The notes below the pieces were generated by a model that was not told where the DNA came from, ran no database searches, and worked only from the letters and a program-made list of their open reading frames with translations. A stretch of DNA of 64,000 bases from SZUA-584 sp041656035 (lineage in GTDB: Bacteria > Bacillota > Clostridia > Christensenellales > SZUA-584): positions 96,722-160,721 of the forward strand of contig CAZPHS010000001.1 of the NCBI GenBank assembly GCA_964586785.1. The letters run 5' to 3'. Positions 16,907-25,584 of the stretch are shown piece after piece. Each line of letters opens with the position of its first letter. Position 1 is the stretch's first letter. A program made the position numbers and the translations under genes.

Positions 16907-17143
16907 ATGTTTTATGCCTATATACTAAAATGCGCGGACGGCAGCCTTTATTCGGGCTGGACGGACGACCTTGCAAAAAGAATACGGGTGCATAATTCGG
17001 GAAAGGGCGGCAAATATACCCGCGGCCGCCTTCCCGTTTCGCTGTTTTATAACGAAATTTTTCAAACGCGCGGCGAGGCTATGCGGCGCGAATGCGCTTT
17101 TAAAAAGATGAGTAGAAACGATAAGCTTAAACTTAAATTATAA
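16907..17143 (+). CDS. GIY-YIG endonuclease-like protein (YhbQ/UPF0213 type)
   Basis: A 78-residue protein consisting of one GIY-YIG domain. The motif appears as FYAYILKC and LYSGWTDDL, followed by the conserved Arg in AKRIRVHNSGKGGKYTRGR and the catalytic Glu-containing helix GEAMRRECAFKK. Proteins of this short class (YhbQ, YazA) are thought to be structure-specific DNA nucleases or repair helpers, but their role is not settled. It starts one base after the degV stop and is probably co-transcribed with it. Confidence 0.9.
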   Translation: MFYAYILKCADGSLYSGWTDDLAKRIRVHNSGKGGKYTRGRLPVSLFYNEIFQTRGEAMRRECAFKKMSRNDKLKLKL

Positions 17144-17237
17144 AAACTGCCGGCATTTTAAACGGCGATTATCGGTTTGCTTGAAAAAAGTTTGGCGGCA
17201 TACTGCCATACTGACTATTTTAATATTTGTTTGTTTG

Positions 17238-17246
17238 TGGTATAAT
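17238..17246 (+). promoter_or_regulatory. Extended -10 promoter of the two-component operon
   Basis: TGG-TATAAT at 17238-17246, about 50 bases before the response-regulator start. No strong -35 is seen, which is compatible with an extended -10 promoter. Confidence 0.5.
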
Positions 17247-17297
17247 CAAAATCACTGTAATTATCAATATTATTCTTACAAAAGTAAGGGAGTCGGT

Positions 17298-17987
17298 ATG
17301 AAACGGATACTAATCGTTGATGACGAGCCGAGCCTTATAAAGGGGCTTAGGTTTAATCTTGAACAGCAGGACGGCTATACCGTGGACGAGGCGCTTGACG
17401 GTCAGCAGGCGCTTGATAAGTTCGCGGCCAATAAGTACGACCTTGTTCTGCTGGACCTTATGCTGCCGAAGCTGGACGGAATGGAAGTCTGCCAGAGAAT
17501 ACGCAGCATATCAAATGTTCCGATTATTATGCTCACAGCCAAGGACGACGATATGGACAAGATTATGGGGCTTGAGTTCGGCGCGGACGACTATATGACC
17601 AAACCTTTTAACATGCTGGAGTTAAAAGCGCGTATCAAAACGGTTTTCCGGCGTGTTGAGGGGAACGAAAAAACGCGCGGGTCGGAAATTCTGCGCGCGC
17701 GCAATATGGCGGTGAACCTTGAAAACAGAAGCGTTGAGATAGACGGCAACGATATTCCGCTAACCGCCAAGGAATTTGATTTGCTCCAGCTTTTTATAAC
17801 GAACAAGGGCAAGGTGTACGACAGGGAAAAGCTGCTTGAGCTGATATGGAAATACGAGTACATGGGCGATTTGCGCACCGTCGACGTACATATCCGGCGG
17901 CTCCGCGAAAAGATAGAAAGCAATCCGGCAAAACCCGAATTTATAATGACCAAGTGGGGAGTGGGATACTATTTTTCGGATAAATAG
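17298..17987 (+). CDS. OmpR/PhoB-family response regulator
   Basis: A 229-residue DNA-binding response regulator. The receiver domain (1-120) has the acidic pair in VDDE, the phospho-accepting Asp53 in LLDLMLP, the switch Thr in MLTAKDDD and Lys in YMTKPF. A winged-helix effector domain (about 130-228) shows PLTAKEFDLLQLF, YDREKLLELIW and TVDVHIRRLREKI as in PhoB and WalR. The ATG at 17298 is preceded by AAGGGAG. It overlaps the start of its histidine kinase and heads an operon with two GerMN lipoproteins, suggesting that it responds to envelope state. The target genes are not known. Confidence 0.95.
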   Translation: MKRILIVDDEPSLIKGLRFNLEQQDGYTVDEALDGQQALDKFAANKYDLVLLDLMLPKLDGMEVCQRIRSISNVPIIMLTAKDDDMDKIMGLEFGADDYMTKPFNMLELKARIKTVFRRVEGNEKTRGSEILRARNMAVNLENRSVEIDGNDIPLTAKEFDLLQLFITNKGKVYDREKLLELIWKYEYMGDLRTVDVHIRRLREKIESNPAKPEFIMTKWGVGYYFSDK

Positions 17988-19401
17988 CTTTCTGTACTCG
18001 ATACGGTGGCGGTTTGTATTAATATATCTTATTGTGACCGCATCGGCATTCGCAGCGGTCACTTTTGCGATAACGTATTTCGCCGAGGATTACCTTGTCG
18101 GGCTGCGCGTGCGTGACCAGCTTAAAAACACTAACCAGGTGTCGGTAAGCATGGCGCCTCACCTGCACAGCGGCAACGCTAAACGCATGTTCGATCTTGC
18201 CGAGGAAAGCTCGTTAAAATACGGCGGGCGTTTTCTTGTGCTCAACAAATCCGGAATCGTGCAAACTGACAGTTTTTCCATACTGGGCGGACGCAAGCTG
18301 GAATACAAAGAGATATCAGACGTGCTGCTTGGGCCTGCCGATACGTCGTACGGATTCTACGAAATAGACGACGGACTCGGCGAACCTTTTTTTGCGGTAT
18401 ACTATACATCGGCTATTGTTTACGATACACAGACCATAGGGGCGGTGCTTTTTGCCGCGGACATACAGGACGTTGTAAACCTAACGCGGGAGTTTGTGGG
18501 CATAGTCGTGCTGATTGCCGCGGGCGCATGTATAATAATCGCGGCGCTGTGCATAGTTATTTCGGGATATATAACGCGGCCTATAAACGAGCTTAAATCC
18601 GTGGCTATGTCTATATCGCGGGGGAACCTGCACCAGAGGATAAGAGTAACGGGCAAAAGCGAAATGGCGGCGCTTGCCGACACATTCAATACAATGAGCG
18701 AGAGGCTTGAGAACCTTGACAGAAAGCGCAGCGAGTTCGTATCCAACGCGTCGCACGAGTTAAAAACGCCTTTAAGCTCCATGAAAATACTTATAGAGTC
18801 GCTTTTGTATCAGGACGGCGTTGACGAGACAATATACAAAGAGTTTTTAAGCGATATTAACAAAGAGATAGACAGGCTGAGCGAAGTTATATCGGGGCTG
18901 CTGACGCTTGCGAAAACAGACAGCGAAACGGAAGCGCTAAGGCTCGATAAGATATTGCTAAGCGAGCTGCTTTATAAGTCCGTAGCCGCGCTTAAGCCTA
19001 TTGCCGGCGAAAGCGGTATTTTATTGTCTTATTCCGTGCAAAACGATATGGTAATAGAGTGCGACGCGCTAAAGGTTATGCAGGCAGTCATGAATCTTAT
19101 TGACAACGCAATTAAATATACCGATAAAGGCGGCAGCATATCCGTAACGCTGCAAAAATCAGGCGTGTTTGCCGCTGTTTCGGTAAAGGATAACGGATGC
19201 GGCATACCCGAATCCGAGATTGAGCATATTTTCGACAGGTTTTACCGTATAGACAAGGCGCGGGCGCGCGGCACGGGGGGCAGCGGGCTCGGGCTGCATA
19301 TAGCGAGAAAAATAGCGCTGCTTCACGGCGGAAGCATAGAAGTTAAGAGCGAAGAGGGACGCGGCAGCGTGTTTACGCTGTACCTGCCGAAAACGATATA
19401 A
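17971..19401 (+). CDS. Sensor histidine kinase, apparent non-ATG start
   Basis: Membrane sensor kinase paired with the regulator just upstream. Domains in order: first membrane helix (RFVLIYLIVTASAFAAVTF), an extracytoplasmic sensor of roughly 110 residues, second helix (GIVVLIAAGACIIIAALC), HAMP (TRPINELKSVAMSI onward), HisKA with the phospho-His in SNASHELKTPLSSM, and HATPase with NLIDNAIKY, DNGCGIPE and GGSGLGLHIA. The first usual start codon, GTG at 18034, would cut the first helix and has no ribosome site. The frame is open from 17950, and an ATT at 17971 lies 9 bases after GGGGAG, so I place the start there inside the regulator's end. The start is uncertain; the identity is not. Confidence 0.9.
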   Translation: MFRINSFLYSIRWRFVLIYLIVTASAFAAVTFAITYFAEDYLVGLRVRDQLKNTNQVSVSMAPHLHSGNAKRMFDLAEESSLKYGGRFLVLNKSGIVQTDSFSILGGRKLEYKEISDVLLGPADTSYGFYEIDDGLGEPFFAVYYTSAIVYDTQTIGAVLFAADIQDVVNLTREFVGIVVLIAAGACIIIAALCIVISGYITRPINELKSVAMSISRGNLHQRIRVTGKSEMAALADTFNTMSERLENLDRKRSEFVSNASHELKTPLSSMKILIESLLYQDGVDETIYKEFLSDINKEIDRLSEVISGLLTLAKTDSETEALRLDKILLSELLYKSVAALKPIAGESGILLSYSVQNDMVIECDALKVMQAVMNLIDNAIKYTDKGGSISVTLQKSGVFAAVSVKDNGCGIPESEIEHIFDRFYRIDKARARGTGGSGLGLHIARKIALLHGGSIEVKSEEGRGSVFTLYLPKTI

Positions 19402-19411
19402 AGGAGATAAT

Positions 19412-20383
19412 ATGGCAAAGAAATTAATAATTACAGGCGTTGCCGCGCTGATTATTATTATGGCGCTGTGCGGCTGCGGCTCTTCCGCCAAAAAGCCTTT
19501 TCAAAATATGCCGGATATTAACCCGAAAGCCGAGTCCGCCAATAAGGATACTGTAAATGTCGCGCTGTATTATTGCTACAACGGCGAAAGGCTGCTCGCC
19601 TCCGAAACGCGCGCAATAGAGGTGCCGGTAAACGATTCGCTTGAGGCCGCGGTAGTACGGGCTATTATAGCGGGGCCATCGGCGGAGATGGACGAATTGA
19701 GCGGTCTTTTTTGGGACGGCGTTAAGCTTATAAGAGTGGATTCGAACGCCGATATTTTTTTCGTAACCTTAAGCGAGGAGTTTATAACGACAACCCCCGC
19801 CGCGGCGGTTCTCGATGAGCCGAACACACAGGAGCGTAAAAAGCTTGCCATTTATTCCATAGTAAACACCATAGTTGAAATGGGCAAATTCTCGCGCGTA
19901 CAGGTATATGTGGACAGGCAGGGGGGCGTTGGCCAGCGCATAACGCTTGTTGAAGCCGGCTGGAGCGACGAGAACACAACGCATCTTGAGCCGCTTCCGC
20001 GCAATCAGTCTATTATTTTAACGCCTCAGAACACGCTTGTGCAAGCGCTCGACTCTTACTCTAAAAAAGACTGGACGCGCCTTTATGATTTTACGGCTTA
20101 TATGAGCAAGGACGGCTCAATAAAACCCGATATAACTGATTTTTCCGCGGCGCTTGCCGCAACGGGCAATGTGCTGGACAGCTTTTTTGTTACCGATGCG
20201 AACGTTTCATTGAGCGGACAGTCCGCGGTGGTTATGCTCGATTACACGTTAAGCACAAGGGAAGGGGATTCGGTAACGCGGTCGGGCATACCCGTCGTTC
20301 TTGTCAGGGAACATGAGATTTGGAAATTAACATACGCATCGCTTGTCGACGTGCTTATAAACGTGGGGTATAGATATGGTTAA
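19412..20383 (+). CDS. GerMN-domain lipoprotein
   Basis: A 323-residue lipoprotein (signal peptide with LCGC, Cys22 likely lipidated) anchored on the outer face of the membrane. One GerMN domain (about 48-190) shows VALYYCYNGERLLASETRAI, the LIAGP-type turn as IIAGPS, and a sporulation-like YSIVNTIVEMGKFSRVQVYVD strand. A C-terminal region of about 110 residues may be a second fold. GerMN domains occur in the spore germination and cortex protein GerM and in LpqB-like partners of two-component systems. Here the gene follows a sensor kinase by 10 bases, matching the known mtrAB-lpqB arrangement in actinobacteria; this parallel is an inference. It overlaps the next gene by 8 bases. Confidence 0.85.
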   Translation: MAKKLIITGVAALIIIMALCGCGSSAKKPFQNMPDINPKAESANKDTVNVALYYCYNGERLLASETRAIEVPVNDSLEAAVVRAIIAGPSAEMDELSGLFWDGVKLIRVDSNADIFFVTLSEEFITTTPAAAVLDEPNTQERKKLAIYSIVNTIVEMGKFSRVQVYVDRQGGVGQRITLVEAGWSDENTTHLEPLPRNQSIILTPQNTLVQALDSYSKKDWTRLYDFTAYMSKDGSIKPDITDFSAALAATGNVLDSFFVTDANVSLSGQSAVVMLDYTLSTREGDSVTRSGIPVVLVREHEIWKLTYASLVDVLINVGYRYG

Positions 20384-21875
20384 AAGGCTGGCTTTGGCCG
20401 CGCTGGCACTGTGCTTTTTATTATGCGGCTGCAGCGTTATACGCGAAAGCGGCAGGCAGGGCGAGAAAATACCGGTAAGCGCGCTTGATTTAAGCGGGCT
20501 TGAGTATTACGGCAGAGTTGATAAATCGGCTGTATATTTTTTCAACGAAACAAGCGGCACGTTAACCGCGGAGCTTCGCACACTCGTTATAGACCAGGAT
20601 ACCAATCCGGCGCAGGCGGCCATAGAGCAGCTTTTAAGGGGTCCTTCAAACGAAAGCTTAAAAGGCGTCGCTCCCGAGTATATGACACTCGAATCAATTG
20701 AGTTCTCAAGGGGAGTAGCCAACATATATTTTAATTACGACGGCGCGCAAATGCAGCCGCGGCAGGCGTATCAGCTTGAACTGGCTATAACAAACACCGT
20801 AACGGATATTTTAGGCGCGTCTTATATCTGCATATTCTACAACGGCGCGAGAGCCGGATTTATGGGATATCCTTCGGCGCCTTTGCGGAAACAGACGGGC
20901 GGCATAGAAGAGGCCTTTCTAAACGCGTATGCCAGATTCGTGCCGGAAACTCAAAATGTGAGGGAAAACGCGGAGCAGCCGGTTGAAACGCCGCGTCCCA
21001 GAACAAGCGAGATTTCAACGGTGCTTTATTTTGTCTCAACCAGCGGACAGTACATATTGCCGGAGGTGCGCACCATTAAGTACACCGAGGAGAATTATGT
21101 AAGCGCGCTTATTGACGAGCTGCGCAAAGGCCCCCTTAACACATCGAGTATGGAAAGCCCTTTTTCAGGCAAATCGCAGCTTATTTTAGAGCCGGAGTTC
21201 GAACAGATAAGCGACGGCGGTTTAAGCCTTAAGTTATATTTCGACAACCGCCCGGTAAGGTCTGAATTTTTGCTGCAGGAAGAGATGGCGCTCTCATACG
21301 CGGCGCTTATATATACGATAACGGGATTTATACCAAACGTACAGAGAATAGAAATATACGAGGGCAGCACGCTTATTACGGCGCAGGGCGCGCCCGACGG
21401 AAAGTTTATAAGAAGCAACTACAAAGGATATATAGGCAGCAGCATACCGCTTTATTTCGCGGACAGGAACAGCGACCTTCTTTTAGAGGTACACCGCAGC
21501 CAGGAGCAGGGAAGAACATGGAGCGCGAAAGCGCGGATTATAGAGCTTCTGCGCGGCCCGCTTGAAAAAGACGGTAACAATGTTTGGCCTGTTATGCCGT
21601 CCGGCGTAACGGAGGACGATATACTTGCCGTTGAGGTTTACAACGACACGGCATATGTAAATTTATCGCGGCGCTTTAAAGACGCGTGCGAAAAACTGTC
21701 CGCCAAGAATGAAATGCTTTTGGTGTTTTCACTTGTGAACACCATAACGGCTATGGACGGCATAAGCAAGGTGCAGTTTTTAGTGGAAGGCGAGCAGACG
21801 ATGGAGCTTGCGGGAAGCCTTTGCATATCCGACCCTTTCCTTCGCAATTTTGGAATAATAAAAAGCGGCGGCTAG
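20376..21875 (+). CDS. Lipoprotein with three GerMN-like domains
   Basis: A 499-residue lipoprotein (LLCGCS, Cys19 likely lipidated). Three GerMN-like repeats can be seen at roughly 45-170, 215-340 and 360-480, each with an AELRTL/LPEVRTI/LLEVHRS strand, an LLRGPSN/LRKGPLN/LLRGPLE turn, and an AITNTVTDI/ALIYTITGF/SLVNTITAM helix. Repetition of this domain suggests a surface binding or scaffold role in cell-wall or spore-coat processes; the exact function is unknown. It overlaps the preceding GerMN gene by 8 bases and its last 4 bases overlap the 3' end of the oppositely oriented asnB. Confidence 0.85.
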   Translation: MVKRLALAALALCFLLCGCSVIRESGRQGEKIPVSALDLSGLEYYGRVDKSAVYFFNETSGTLTAELRTLVIDQDTNPAQAAIEQLLRGPSNESLKGVAPEYMTLESIEFSRGVANIYFNYDGAQMQPRQAYQLELAITNTVTDILGASYICIFYNGARAGFMGYPSAPLRKQTGGIEEAFLNAYARFVPETQNVRENAEQPVETPRPRTSEISTVLYFVSTSGQYILPEVRTIKYTEENYVSALIDELRKGPLNTSSMESPFSGKSQLILEPEFEQISDGGLSLKLYFDNRPVRSEFLLQEEMALSYAALIYTITGFIPNVQRIEIYEGSTLITAQGAPDGKFIRSNYKGYIGSSIPLYFADRNSDLLLEVHRSQEQGRTWSAKARIIELLRGPLEKDGNNVWPVMPSGVTEDDILAVEVYNDTAYVNLSRRFKDACEKLSAKNEMLLVFSLVNTITAMDGISKVQFLVEGEQTMELAGSLCISDPFLRNFGIIKSGG

Positions 21876-22583
21876 ACCTCTATGCGTATATTATACTCGG
21901 TAAGCCACATGTTAAGCTGCAGCAGAAAGGCGAAAAGCTGGGGTCCCGTCATAAGCTGCCCAAACCACGGCGTTATAATAAGCTGCGAATCGAGCATACC
22001 ATATACCGTTTCTTTGTCAATCAACGCATGAAGCGGCGCGGCGCCGTCGCCGAGAACCCGCCTTAACGCTTCCGACACAAGCCTTGCGTACTGCGGGCGG
22101 TACGTTTCAGTATAAGGGCTTTTTTTTCTGCCGAGTATACGTTCCGGAAGGATATCCTTTGCGCAAAGGCGCATTATTCCCATTTCCATACCGCCCGGGT
22201 TTTTTATATCCCAAGGTATATTCCACGCGTACTCGGCGATGCGGTGGTCGCAAAAAGGCATACGCATCTCAAGCCCCCCCGCCATGCCCATTCTGTCGTT
22301 GCGGTCGAGAAGATTTGCCATGAACCATTTTATATTGATATAAAACATACGCCGGCGCCGGCGCTCCAAAGCGTTTTCATCTCCGAGAAGGGGCGTTTCC
22401 TCCGCCGTATCAAAATAACGCGCCTTGGCGTATTCCTCTATATTTACGCGCGAGAGCGATTTATTCATAATACCGCGCCTTAAGTCAAGCGAATTTGCCC
22501 ATGGAAACATATCAAGATTAAGCATATCTTCGCGGTAAAACCACGGGTTGCCGCCAAAAATCTCATCGGCGCACTCGCCGGAG
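21872..22583 (-). CDS. asnB: Asparagine synthase-like protein, 3' part, split by element
   Basis: C-terminal part of an AsnB-like protein, beginning inside the SGECADEIFGG motif at the left repeat of the inserted element and running to the TAG at 21872. Visible are ADEIFGGNPWF, the helix LDRNDRMGMAGGLEMRMPF (substrate-binding region of the synthetase domain), ILGRKKSPYTETYRP and the C-terminal tail. The first Met in this piece is at 22525, well after the motif, and no ribosome site is seen, so alone it is unlikely to be translated. It matches the end of the 5' part at 44608-45743; together they would give 610 residues in one frame, a normal AsnB length. Confidence 0.93.
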
Positions 22584-22588
22584 TGCGC
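22569..22588. repeat. Left attachment site with palindrome
   Basis: The 15-bp core GCGCACTCGCCGGAG (22569-22583) is identical to 44608-44622 and in the same orientation. At this end the next bases complete a perfect palindrome with 8-bp arms, GCGCACTC and GAGTGCGC around GCCG. It touches the recombinase stop codon at 22589. Att sites of large serine recombinases are typically imperfect palindromes with a short shared core. Confidence 0.88.
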
Positions 22589-24145
22589 TTATTCGCAGAT
22601 ACAATTGGGGATTTGCACTTTCAGCTTAATTTCTATGCTTTTGTCTTTGTGGAAATATATCTTTTCAATTATGTGCTCCAACAGCTTCCGGTCGGGTTTG
22701 CCGCCGTTTATTATTTTATCCATTATTGACATATATCCGCCGTCCCCTCCGGCGTTTTTGTATTGCGTTTTAAGAGTGCGAATCATACTGTCGGTTCTGC
22801 TTATTTTCTCAAGCATGAGGTTTTCCGTTTTCTCGTATTGCGCTGTTTTTATTTCCGGAAATTTCGACGGATTATTAACTAATTCCGAATGCTTTAACAG
22901 TATAAACGAACGGTATTCCTCCTCGGCTTTTGTTTTATCTTTACGCGCTTTATCAAGAAGCGTATCTAAATCTTTTGTTTTGTTTTTGCAATCCATACCC
23001 GACAAATATTCCTTATAAAAATAACGGGTGTCGCTTAAAAACATTCTTAACGAGAGCAGCAAATCGTTTTCGGAAATTATTTTATTGCCGCATCCGCTTT
23101 TGCCGTATCGCACATATTGCGCGCAGTTATACGCCGCCTTATCATATGAGCGTCTTAACATAAGCCCGCAAACATTATGATTGCATTCGGCGCATACGCA
23201 AAACCCTTTGAACAAATAATTATTGCCGCTTCCCCTATAGTTCTCTTTGCTTCTTTTTTTTCTTATCTGCTGCACAAGGTCATAATCGGTCTGCGGTATT
23301 ATTGCTTCGTGATGATTGTAAAACTTTAGATTTTTATCCTTAGGCAAAGCCGCGGCCTTGCCTTTAATGCCCATAACCTCTTTTTTTCTTGTAGTCAACG
23401 TGCCGCAGTATATATCGTCGGATAGAATTCGGGCGATGTGGTATGACTGCCAAACAGTGTTTACCCCAAGCCCGTATACGCGTCCCCTCGCTCTATGCGC
23501 TCTGTCGTAATACTCGCTGGGGGTGGGGAAATCGGTATTCTCATTTAAGTATTTTGCTATTTTAACATAGCCGCGGCCGTCGAGGTACAAATCGTATATA
23601 AGCTTTATGCAAGGCGCGATTTCTGCGTCCGTTTCAAGCAGCACCTTGTCCTTTTTAATATAGCCGTAACGGTTGCCCATAATTAAAGTGCCGCTCTCCT
23701 GTTTGGAGCGCAGAACCCTCCGGACTTTTTCCGATGTTTGTATAATAAGCTGTTCGTTGCTCCAGGTTGTAACACCCGTTGTATTGCTGTAAATCTCGCG
23801 TCCGTCCGGCACTTCAAGACAGCGGCAGTTCATTCTTTTCAAACGCTCAAACGTCAGCAAAACAACCGATTGTCTTCTTCCTATCCTCGATTCGTCTTTA
23901 GTTAGAATTACGGACACTTTGCCCTGTTTAACCAGGTCCATCATTTCTATAAAACCCGGGCGGTCAAACAATGTATCATCGTGCTTTGCCACGGTATACC
24001 CGCTGTAGTTATCGTCAACAAAAATTTTTTCAACGGACAGGTTGCCGGCGGCGGCATACTTATTTATCAACTCCGCCTGTGATTCTATGCTTGTATAGCC
24101 CTCGTTATCCTCGTCCCTGCTTATGCGGCAGTAACCGACTATCAT
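22589..24145 (-). CDS. Large serine recombinase
   Basis: Site-specific recombinase expected to integrate and excise the surrounding element through a covalent phosphoserine intermediate. The 518 residues comprise a resolvase-type catalytic domain (about 1-145) with Ser9 in GYCRISRDED and Arg-containing DESRIGRRQ, a recombinase domain (about 165-290, DLYLDGRGYVKIAKYLN and IARILSDDIYCGTL), a zinc ribbon with Cys pairs (CVCAEC, later CGNK), and a coiled coil (about 390-470) as in SpoIVCA-like and phage integrases. The ATG at 24145 is preferred because GGGTG precedes it; GTG at 24154 is an alternative. It stops one base beyond the left att palindrome. The catalytic core looks intact. Confidence 0.93.
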   Translation of the reverse strand: MIVGYCRISRDEDNEGYTSIESQAELINKYAAAGNLSVEKIFVDDNYSGYTVAKHDDTLFDRPGFIEMMDLVKQGKVSVILTKDESRIGRRQSVVLLTFERLKRMNCRCLEVPDGREIYSNTTGVTTWSNEQLIIQTSEKVRRVLRSKQESGTLIMGNRYGYIKKDKVLLETDAEIAPCIKLIYDLYLDGRGYVKIAKYLNENTDFPTPSEYYDRAHRARGRVYGLGVNTVWQSYHIARILSDDIYCGTLTTRKKEVMGIKGKAAALPKDKNLKFYNHHEAIIPQTDYDLVQQIRKKRSKENYRGSGNNYLFKGFCVCAECNHNVCGLMLRRSYDKAAYNCAQYVRYGKSGCGNKIISENDLLLSLRMFLSDTRYFYKEYLSGMDCKNKTKDLDTLLDKARKDKTKAEEEYRSFILLKHSELVNNPSKFPEIKTAQYEKTENLMLEKISRTDSMIRTLKTQYKNAGGDGGYMSIMDKIINGGKPDRKLLEHIIEKIYFHKDKSIEIKLKVQIPNCICE

Positions 24146-24170
24146 AAACAACACCCAAAATTACTGCCTG

Positions 24171-24359
24171 TCAGCAGTTTTTAGTTAAAGCCCTAACCAG
24201 CGTTTCCCTATAGTTTCCGGCGCCGCCGACGAAAATTATCACTCTGCTGTTCTTTTTTATTTCGTCAATTTCGCGGCGTTTACAATAAAAAGGCTCGTTT
24301 TCCGCCAGATAAATGTTGGCGTATTTTATTTTTCGTCCGCTGAATCCGGTAACCGTCAA
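24171..24359 (-). CDS. Small hypothetical protein upstream of the recombinase
   Basis: A 62-residue basic protein starting at a TTG 9 bases after AAGGAG, ending 25 bases before the recombinase ATG in the same direction. It reads as an alpha/beta mini-domain (KYANIYLAENEPFYC, then RVIIFVGGAGNYRETLVRAL) with no recognised family, signal peptide or membrane helix. Its position as the partner gene of a serine recombinase makes a recombination directionality factor or regulator possible, but this is only inferred from place and size. Coding status itself is moderately supported by the ribosome site and spacing. Confidence 0.45.
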   Translation of the reverse strand: MTVTGFSGRKIKYANIYLAENEPFYCKRREIDEIKKNSRVIIFVGGAGNYRETLVRALTKNC

Positions 24360-24435
24360 GTTATACAACTCCTTTTTAATAGCTATGCCAAAAGTAATTA
24401 TTTTATCCGAAATATGTGCCGCGCGCTCGTTTATA

Positions 24436-24444
24436 TGCTATAAT
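24436..24444 (+). promoter_or_regulatory. Extended -10 promoter of the WYL regulator gene
   Basis: TGC-TATAAT at 24436-24444 lies about 55 bases before the WYL gene start in the divergent space between it and the recombinase unit. No convincing -35 was seen. Confidence 0.5.
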
Positions 24445-24499
24445 TATGTTAAATACTGCAAAGCGTTGCGGGCAATAATCGCCGTGCGGAGGTATGGTA

Positions 24500-25501
24500 A
24501 TGGGCGAATATCCCAAAAGAGCGCGTATATTGCTGCTGCTCGAATATTTTATAAAGCACACTGACGAACAGAATCCAAAACAGCTGAGTGACATAATAAT
24601 ATATTTAAGTCAAAAAGGCGTAGAGACGGAGCGAAAGGCTTTGTATGCGGATATAGGGCTTTTGCGGGATGTAGGCTACGATATTGTTAAAACATACGGG
24701 GGAAAGGCAGCGTATTTTTTGGGGGAAAGACCTCTTGAAATGGCGGAAGCGCAGATATGCGCAAGCGCCGTTTCGGCCGCGCGTTTTGTAACGGAACGAA
24801 AGTCGCGCGAACTTATAAGAAAGCTCGCGGACGGGTTCGGCGCGGAGCAGTCGGCTAAATTCCGCAGTAACATGGAGCTTGCGCGAACGCAAAAGACGCG
24901 CAACGAAGAGGTATACTACAACGTAGACAAAATAGTTCACGCTCAAGCGATGGGCAAAAAGATATCTTTTCTTTATTTTGAATACATGCCGGATAAAACG
25001 CAGCGCCTTAAACGGCAGGGGCGGAGGTATATTGCAAGCCCGTATACTCTTATGTGGTTTGAAGACGCGTATTATCTTATATGCAATATAGACAAGTACG
25101 ACAATCTTTCGCATTTTAGGGTTGACAGAATAACCCGCGTGGAAACGGAAGAGCAGCCTATTCGCGGCATAAGCGAGGTATCCGAATACAAAAACTACAT
25201 AGACTTTGACGAATATCATAAAAGTGTTTTCGGAATGTTCGGCGGTAAGCCGCAAAATGTGCGCATACGCTTTTGTGACGAGCTTGCCACCGCGGTGTTC
25301 GACCGTTTCGGGCTTGACGTTGATGTGTCCGACGTGGGCGGCGGCGGGTTTACCGTATCCGTAAACGTGCGTGTAAGCCCGGGCTTTATATCATGGCTTA
25401 CCATATTCGGCGACAAAGCAAACGTATTGTCGCCAAAATGCCTCCGTGAGCAGATACGGGAATGGATAAACTCGCTTATGAATAACTACAATATTCCATA
25501 A
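24500..25501 (+). CDS. WYL-domain transcriptional regulator
   Basis: A 333-residue regulator with an N-terminal helix-turn-helix (about 5-65: KRARILLLLEYFIKHT, ERKALYADIGLLRDVGYDI), and a WYL ligand-sensing domain (about 145-225: IASPYTLMWFEDAYYLICN followed by HFRVDRITRV), plus a C-terminal WCX-like extension. Such proteins usually bind a nucleic-acid or nucleotide ligand and control mobile, defence or DNA-damage genes. The ATG at 24500 is 7 bases after GGAGG, better than the ATG at 24494. Being the only regulator inside the element, it is a candidate controller of excision, pili or the R-M genes; that link is inferred. Confidence 0.9.
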   Translation: MGEYPKRARILLLLEYFIKHTDEQNPKQLSDIIIYLSQKGVETERKALYADIGLLRDVGYDIVKTYGGKAAYFLGERPLEMAEAQICASAVSAARFVTERKSRELIRKLADGFGAEQSAKFRSNMELARTQKTRNEEVYYNVDKIVHAQAMGKKISFLYFEYMPDKTQRLKRQGRRYIASPYTLMWFEDAYYLICNIDKYDNLSHFRVDRITRVETEEQPIRGISEVSEYKNYIDFDEYHKSVFGMFGGKPQNVRIRFCDELATAVFDRFGLDVDVSDVGGGGFTVSVNVRVSPGFISWLTIFGDKANVLSPKCLREQIREWINSLMNNYNIP

Positions 25502-25584
25502 CCAGTTTTCCGCTTTAGCCCGCGGCTTTCGGTTTATATATAATAAGAGTTTTGATTCTATATTTATAAGAGAGGGTGAGCATT

